A stretch of 64,000 bases of DNA from Rotaria macrura (lineage: Eukaryota > Rotifera > Eurotatoria > Philodinida > Philodinidae): assembly GCA_900239685.1 (NCBI GenBank), contig OENT01000109.1:147143-211142 (forward strand), given 5' to 3'. A program made the position numbers and the translations under genes. The notes under the pieces were generated by a model, which worked only from the letters and a program-made list of their open reading frames with translations, had not been told where the DNA came from and ran no database searches. Shown here piece after piece: positions 57,274 to 64,000 of this stretch (position 1 is its first letter; the number at the start of each line of letters is the position of its first letter).

Positions 57274-58218
57274 AGTTCCACTGTGAAGCTATCAAAAGGA
57301 ATCATACCAAAAATTTTAATAGCAGCTGATATGAGGAAGGAACCAATCACAGACGATGTCGTAGTAGTGTGTGTTTGTGCGTGCGCACACGCACCTACAC
57401 ACACGCATCAATCTTTTCTTTTATAATAACAGTCGTTCCTACAGAGAGGTCGAAGTAAATAGAAAAGAACCATGCATATGGCGAAATTTGTTGACTTCTG
57501 ATTCTTGATATGTGACAATAGATGAGAATCAGTTCAATGAAGTATATCTGAATGTCAATGAGCTATGATGCTTATGAATGCCATACATCGGATACTCAAA
57601 GAGAAACAGCGTTTTGCCTAGATTTTGGATACTTAGTGGAGAACTTAGTACGTTTCCTACTTTTTATTTACCGCTATACCTAAGTAGAAATACAAAGTAC
57701 AATTTACAAGTAACAGGTCTTTGTACTTACTGTATTTGTATTGGTCCAGTATATATGATCATGATGCAAAAAGTAATGTAAAATCACACATGATAGTAGG
57801 ACGTTTTCTGCATGTATTGGCAACGTGTGTTCGATCGTTATGACAAAACAACCAGTCACCTATCAACCGACAATCACACGTAGCGATGGTTACGATCGTC
57901 GAATTTCTACCGTCTAGAGATAATAACTTTTGGATCGCTTATACTTGAGTGCAAGTGTGTTTGATTGAACATAATCGAAATAAAAAAGACATGAGATGCA
58001 AATAAACAATAGAATCAGTTATCTTCTTTTAATCGACGGGACAGTGTGATTTCGCAATCGAATACACTTCTCTAGTTTTTGAGCACCTTTATGGAATTTC
58101 TTTTTTTTCAAATGTCAAATATTATTACACAGAATTAACAGCTAAAACTCATAGTATTTATTGATTAAAAAGTTCGAAATAAATGTACAAGTATTATTCA
58201 TTGAAAAGAAACCTATTG
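57274..58218. other. Spacer between the two P450 genes, with an alternating GT/AC tract
   Basis: 945 bp that should hold the promoter of P450-1. A purine-pyrimidine alternating tract (about 57367-57408, GTGTGTTTGTGCGTGCGCAC and following CA runs) lies about 95 bp upstream of its start codon. The 204-bp open frame at 57578 is not convincing. Confidence 0.5.
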
Positions 58219-59763
58219 TTATCGGCTTCTAACGTTAGCCCATAATCCGTATTTTAGCCGCATTGTTATTTTAAGATCAGGTACAATTTTTTGTCCTGGT
58301 ACCATGTCGAAATTGCATCGTTGTATAAACATAGCTAACATAATCTTGGCTTCGAGTAAGGCAAAGTTTTGTCCGATGCAATTACGCGGCCCGGAAGCAA
58401 AAGGAAGATACGCTAACGGATGTGCTAGTTTCGGTTTCAGACCAGTTTTTGGATCCCGCATCCAACGCGTATAGTCGAATTCAAGAGGTCGAGGCCAGAG
58501 ATCAGTGCGACGATGTAGAATATAGTTATTCACTACAATAGTAGTTCCTTTCGGTATGCGTAGTTGATGATCATCCTTGCCAATAGTATGTTCACAAACA
58601 CAGTAACGTGTAAACAGTGCAGCTGGTGGATATAGACGGAGAGCTTCATTGATGACGGCCTCACATACAAGAAGGTCAGGCAATTTTTCATACGATGGTT
58701 CAGCACCATTCGGCAAAACTCGATCAACTTCTTCACGGCATGCGCTCAAAACGTGTTCATTCGTCATGAGTACATAAAACAACCATGACATGAGATTCCC
58801 AGTAGTTTCACTACCAGCTGCTATAAAAGTAAGTGCTTGCTCTTTAATTTCTTGATCCGTAAATGGCATCCCTTGATCGTCAACTGCTGAAAGTAATAAA
58901 TCTAGAAGATCAGCCCCGTCAGACAAACTCACTGATTCTCCTCGTCGACGCTCAAGAATTATTTTATCGACTAGTTCACCTACCAAACGAATCCCTTTAT
59001 CGACTATATTCTTTTTCCAAAATGGCAATCGTGATAAGAACGGTATCTGATTCACCATGATCATTGAACGATAAAGAATAATATCAAGTATTTCTACAAA
59101 TATTCGATAGATGACCTGTTTTGCATCAGTTATTGTTTCGAAGCCTGATCCAAAGGCACTTGATGCTATTATCGATAATGTCAATGCATTGAACTCAACT
59201 TGTAAATCAACTGCTTCCTTCTTATGTGAATCTGAATTAGATATCGACAATAGTTTTTCTATAGCTTTAGCAGTTTGATTGGACATTATGGAGATCATCG
59301 ATTTTAGATTTACATGATGAAATGCTGGATTGATCATACGACGGGCTCGCTCATGTTCACTACCTTCAGCCACTAATAAGTTATGGTGACCAACAATCGG
59401 TGTGAATACAGCACTAAAAAGTGGTGGTTTTATGTAGTTCCTAGCATTACCACGACTAAGTATATCAGCCAGTAAATCAGGCTCATTGACGAGAAGACGA
59501 GCAACGGGGCCGAAACTGTACAAGAATAAATTTCCATGTTTCCGATGAAGTTCCACGAGAAAGTCCATTAATTTATCTTGTTTACCCCATCGACGAAATT
59601 CAGGAAGTTGGCCAACTATAGGGATAAATGGTTCGCCACCGACTCCTTGAGCACGTAATGCATCATATATTTGCTTTTCTGGTCGAATTAATTTGAAATA
59701 AACTATGATCCCTAACAATGAAATGATGGTCAATAACGCATAGAATAAAATTTGGAAGATCAT
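58219..59763 (-). CDS. Cytochrome P450, intronless (P450-2)
   Basis: 514 residues from the ATG at 59763 (the frame is open 12 bases further up without an ATG). The N-terminal anchor is about residues 3-25. The I-helix AGSETT is at 316-321, the K-helix EALR at 373-376, and the haem Cys462 lies in FASGPRNCIG. It is a tandem paralogue of P450-1 in the same orientation, also without introns, suggesting tandem duplication of an already intronless gene. Near-identity with P450-1 in the last ~220 coding bases points to gene conversion. Substrate unknown. Confidence 0.95.
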   Translation of the reverse strand: MIFQILFYALLTIISLLGIIVYFKLIRPEKQIYDALRAQGVGGEPFIPIVGQLPEFRRWGKQDKLMDFLVELHRKHGNLFLYSFGPVARLLVNEPDLLADILSRGNARNYIKPPLFSAVFTPIVGHHNLLVAEGSEHERARRMINPAFHHVNLKSMISIMSNQTAKAIEKLLSISNSDSHKKEAVDLQVEFNALTLSIIASSAFGSGFETITDAKQVIYRIFVEILDIILYRSMIMVNQIPFLSRLPFWKKNIVDKGIRLVGELVDKIILERRRGESVSLSDGADLLDLLLSAVDDQGMPFTDQEIKEQALTFIAAGSETTGNLMSWLFYVLMTNEHVLSACREEVDRVLPNGAEPSYEKLPDLLVCEAVINEALRLYPPAALFTRYCVCEHTIGKDDHQLRIPKGTTIVVNNYILHRRTDLWPRPLEFDYTRWMRDPKTGLKPKLAHPLAYLPFASGPRNCIGQNFALLEAKIMLAMFIQRCNFDMVPGQKIVPDLKITMRLKYGLWANVRSR

Positions 59764-62700
59764 CGTAGTTGACAATTCGACTATAGACAGATGTCTATGT
59801 CTTGTAATGATTTAGCCGTCGATTGGTATAGAAGTAATAAAACGCCATTATTCTGATATTCTGTCTTGCCTTTAAGAGAAGTGACTATCGAAAAGGTGGC
59901 GCTTTACATTGACAGATTGTGAATATTTTGATGTTCTACCTTTGAAGAGACAAAACCTCATATGTGATTTTTCTGTCGTAAACTAGTTTTCAAGATAAAG
60001 TTCATTTTCGTCAGAGTCAATGATAAGATATACATCCTTTGCTCATAGTCAATTTATCGATGTTAAATGACAATATTTATATCTCAGCTTTCATATGGAA
60101 GTTTTACTAATAATGCGGACATATGAGAGATATTATTGTCGATCATAAAACCATATCAAAATCTATAATAATCGTACCGCATTAGACATACAAAACTAAT
60201 TGCATGACGACATAGTAAAACACCGATGAAAGATTCATTGTTTTTGTCTCGACGACAAGGAACTTCTGGTTTCTCAATTAAGACTTTTTTATGCAGTTAA
60301 TCATAGTGCTTGTCTTTCCTGTATTCATTTGTACAAGTTTTTGTCAACACACCGTAAATTTCAAATAAATTCTACTCTTTGAAGATATAATTATGGCAGC
60401 AGTGAATTCAGTTCAAATTTTTTCATCTCGGTCAAATTTGAGAAATTTAAGAGATCAAGGCGACTTCATGAAGAATTGAGCTTCAAAAGAAAAGATAGAA
60501 AATCAATGATGTTTCGAAGAGAAAATAATAAATCAAAGAAAAATTTTCTTGGTATAATTACTGTTAAATAAACGTTGCAGAGTCATAATCAGTTGATATA
60601 TCGAAACCAGTGAACGGTTTAGTGTATTCATTATTTTACGGTTCGTGTACCAATTAGATTAATATTAGGTTTTCTCCAATTGTCACATGAATAAAAATAC
60701 TATCGAAAACAAAAAACATATTCTTGCTATAAAAATGAACGCTTCTAACATTTTATTATTTTTTTTCTTCCATACAATACAATCCTATGTAATATTGTTA
60801 TAATTGAATTAGACTGCTGTATTTTGAGTAAACTAATCCTAATCGGTATTTAATTTAACTGGTTTGAATTTGATCACAAGCATGCTTTTCTCACCTCATT
60901 CGATATTGAACAAACGTTTTCCAACGGATGCGCGGTGATCTCTATTTAAACGGCAACATAATTGTATCAATAGTTTGTTTCAATATTTGATATTTATTTG
61001 TTCCTTCGATTTTCAAAGAATAATCTATCACACCTTCTGATTATTTATTCCTAGCTATCACCACTTTTCATGATTTATAAGTAGTTTATAGCTGTATGTA
61101 CATATTAACTGTAAGAAATAACGAGTAATCTCTGTTGAAAAATAGAAATTCTTGATAGAGAGATTTTCTATTTATTCGAAAATTTTTAGTTCATGATATA
61201 GAATTAAAGTTTCACAATTTTCCTCATGAGTTTGTAATCGATGCGTTAATGGTTAAATCAAAATTTAAATTTTCACCAGGTTCGAATATGGAATTTCTAT
61301 TTATAAGTTTAATTGTTAGTCTTGTTTTTTGTGAATAATAAACGAACTACTTGCATAACTCATACGAGAATTTTATCCAAACATTTTGATATCACAAGTT
61401 ATTATCCTTTACGTTCTAATCAGTCATTCTCTCAAAAGATGGAAATTAATAACTCTTCTCGTAATATTGTAACAAACAGTTAGAAATTACATTATTTAAT
61501 ATTTTCCATTGTTCTATCAAACCATTCAGTTCGCTGATAAAATTTTTAGTTGTGGAATGAATAGTCAGAAACTGCTTTAGTTGACTTGGAAAAATCTGCA
61601 GATAAAAGTTCTCATTGGACATGAAGCATGACTCATAAATTTCGTTTACATAGCAATTTTCCAAAATAAATAGAATTCATTGACCCGTTTCGTCACCAAT
61701 ACAGACTTACAACTCAAAAGAATAGTAATGTTCGCGATCAGAGTCTAAATCTATATCGAATTTGAGGGTTAATATATTTTCTGAATAACATCCAAGGGCG
61801 ATAAAATGATTCTCCATCGTATCTCTATGAAAACCAGATTTACGAGCCCTATTTTTGGGTTCGTTATCAAAGTCATCTGTTTGATACAATTTTCCTTTTT
61901 TTTTTAAAGAAGGTAAAGTTGCAAGAATTTTGAAAACTCAACTTGTTCAGATTTTTTGTTTGAACAAATTGCACGTGTCGTAATAAAGATCAACCGCCAT
62001 ACGGTTAGATATCATGAACTTTTCCCTGCATATTAAACAACTATGTCCCGATAGATAGGTAATATAAATCACTTTAAATAGTTCATCTTTTTAGCAACTA
62101 ATAATCTATCATTTACTATGCTTCAGAGAAAAAAATCTGTGAATTGTAAACTTACAATCCTAATTACGAATTATGGTACGATTTTTGACTACTTTTTTTC
62201 ATAGTACGTCGAAAATACTTATAGAATCTCGTTCCTGGCTAACTTGAATATAGTAAATCTAAATAAATTAACAATATAGATTTAGCGCTCATAGATTTTA
62301 TGTTTTTAAATGGAGATGGATAAAAAACAAAAATCAAAATTTTGTTCAATGCCTTGTATATGAGGGCTACCTTGAATCTTTCATGGACCGTCTCTTAAAA
62401 GTTGAAGTGTTTGTCAAAACTTATGTTCATATTGATAAAATTCATTTGAATTAGTTTTAAACATTTTTCGATGATGTTAGCAGGGTAAACACAAGATTGG
62501 AAACGGTTTTGAAAAAATAATTAGTTCTTAAATTGAGCTCATTTCCAATTGAAAAGGTGTAATTGTTCAATTTTCTTTTGAAGACAGATGAAGATTAAAT
62601 CAAAATACAATATTTGTTGTTCTTTTCTTTGCAGACTACCAAACCATTAGAGATATAACAGATTTCAACTTAATACAACAAAATAGTATTAAGATAGATC

Positions 62701-64000
62701 ACTAGAAATTGTTTTGATGACGCTCATAGTTTGTATCAGATTATAGATATAATGAAACTATTAGATTAATATAGTACGTAGTGCATGAGAGAGTCACATG
62801 TTCGGTGTATTTTACCTCGATTGACATTCATTTCTTCAATCACATTAAAATGAAGATTCAATACGATAACCCACTGCAACAACTTCTTTTTATTTGTGTA
62901 CTCAAATAGAAGAGCAAAATCTAGTTCGTAAAACTCAATGGTAACAACTATTTTATATTGCGGCTATATTTAGGGCACGATTGTTTTCATTGTCGAGTTC
63001 TTCTAATAGATATGAATAGTACAGTTACACAATACTGAGACTTTTTCTATTTTTTTGTTTGAAAAGTATTTCGAGAAATCGAAACCAGTGCTGTTATTTT
63101 GTTGAAGAAAAAACACATTGTATAGAAAATGCTTCAAGGAATAATGATGCTTTATTTACAATAAGTACGCGTTGAGATGATTTTCAGCAAACCGTCTGTA
63201 CGGATTCAACTTAAAAATATTCTAAAGACCCACTATCACTACCAGAACTGTACAAAGAATAAAATCTATCGATCAATCATCCTTCAAAAAATATACACCT
63301 ATGTGACGTATATGAACGCTGATTACGCAAACATTCCATTAGACTGCATAAATTAACATGAAAGTTAACCTGATGGATTTGAATCTTGTCACTCAAATGA
63401 ATGCGTATTTTTTTTCAATTATCTTTGATAATATTCATTTAACTTGCTGCATGTTCTTTAAAACAATCTGTATTCGATTGATTGGATATCTCCATCCTAG
63501 TTTTGATATCGCTCGTAAAAGAGTCGACGTTTTCAATTTACGTAGGTGAGTTCTTTTTATCAGCTTTCAACGAATGCATGTCCGATTTCAATCCCAAAAC
63601 GAATATGGACAATCTTCTCAATAGACATATTACACAATACATACCAAAACATATTAGAATAAACAAATATTTTCGTTGACAAACTAATTTTCTTTTTGCA
63701 ATATTTTTATTGATTCTTTCTCTATTTTCCGTTCAACACTTGAACATCAACTACTATACGATTCACTATAAATAGAACCATAACCACAGATTTTTAAATA
63801 GGTACATTCTAGAAACCCGAAGGCTTTGATTCAAACAAAGAAACATATCGATCATCCAAATATACATCCTACTTGAAACTACATAAATTATTGAATCGTA
63901 TTGATGATTGCAGTCTCATCACGAAAGATTTTATTACGCGGTAAACTAATTCATCTTTCATTTATTTATTTCACACAAAGAATATAGTGAAGCTTTCGAC
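59764..64000. other. Gene-poor right flank
   Basis: The left end should hold the P450-2 promoter. Further right is AT-rich sequence. Two adjacent minus-strand open segments (61446-61664 and 61707 to about 62010) and overlapping plus-strand frames at 63358-63679 have no recognisable similarity and no workable splice partners. The second copy of the 271-bp repeat lies at 63666-63936. Confidence 0.5.
63666..63936 (+). repeat. 271-bp direct repeat, right copy
   Basis: Same orientation as, and ungapped relative to, the copy at 55345-55615. Similarity stops abruptly after ATTTTATTA in both. By analogy with the left copy, whose end lies 123 bp from a P450 stop codon, another P450 gene could begin just beyond the right edge. 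Confidence 0.9.

Noticed and set aside
61279-61290. GGTTCGAAT word considered as a tRNA B box
   Set aside because: No A box or cloverleaf arms could be placed around it.
61446-62010. Two adjacent minus-strand open segments considered as exons of one gene
   Set aside because: A perfect GTAAGT donor ends the first, but no acceptor continues the second in frame, no start codon suits the first, and no similarity was recognised. It could be an old pseudogene.
63358-63679. Overlapping plus-strand open frames near the right edge
   Set aside because: The implied intron would be only ~18 bp and the proteins match nothing I recognise; the end overlaps the 271-bp repeat.

Overview
The window looks like nuclear DNA from a small invertebrate animal, most likely a bdelloid rotifer of the AT-rich, Rotaria-like kind. 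This is inference from the strongly AT-rich sequence, the many short GT-AG introns of roughly 50-100 bp, the animal gene set (CREB3-type bZIP factor, tetraspanin, calcineurin A, histone H3.3, SLC46-like carrier) and the tandem, partly homogenised cytochrome P450 genes. No retroelement coding region, CRISPR array or rRNA was seen, and no tRNA was recognised by eye. There is one 48-bp assembly gap (31630-31677) and one ambiguous base (56273).

Layout, left to right: the 5' part of a trypsin-like protease gene with an Asn at the catalytic His position (1-380, minus); about 7 kb without genes but with short repeats; an HMG-CoA synthase gene in seven coding exons (7819-10680, plus); another 7 kb without genes that holds a ~660-bp fold-back element; a thioredoxin-like protein with an acylation-type N-terminus (minus), divergent from an ankyrin-like gene (plus); a second ankyrin-repeat gene (20812-21627); calcineurin A with a possible long alternative C-terminal exon (22837-26011, minus); an SLC46-like transporter (29795-31344, minus); GOT1 (35164-35732, minus) facing a CREB3-like membrane-bound bZIP factor (37213-40907, plus); a ~560-bp element resembling a non-autonomous Helentron; intron-containing histone H3.3 (minus); a predicted beta-trefoil protein with PPxY motifs (45902-49413, plus); a tetraspanin with a long N-terminal tail (51416-54279, minus); and two intronless tandem P450 genes (minus), with a 271-bp ungapped direct repeat found 3' of the pair and again at the right edge of the window.

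The genes are mostly unrelated housekeeping and signalling genes. Some loosely share a theme: HMG-CoA synthase and the P450s are lipid or ER-associated enzymes, and GOT1 and the CREB3-like factor act in the early secretory pathway and are divergently placed. Exon structures were worked out by hand from splice signals and reading-frame continuity; for the fully modelled multi-exon genes (HMG-CoA synthase, calcineurin A, the SLC46-like carrier, GOT1, the CREB3-like factor, H3.3, the beta-trefoil gene and the tetraspanin) every exon junction keeps frame. No transcript or database evidence was available.
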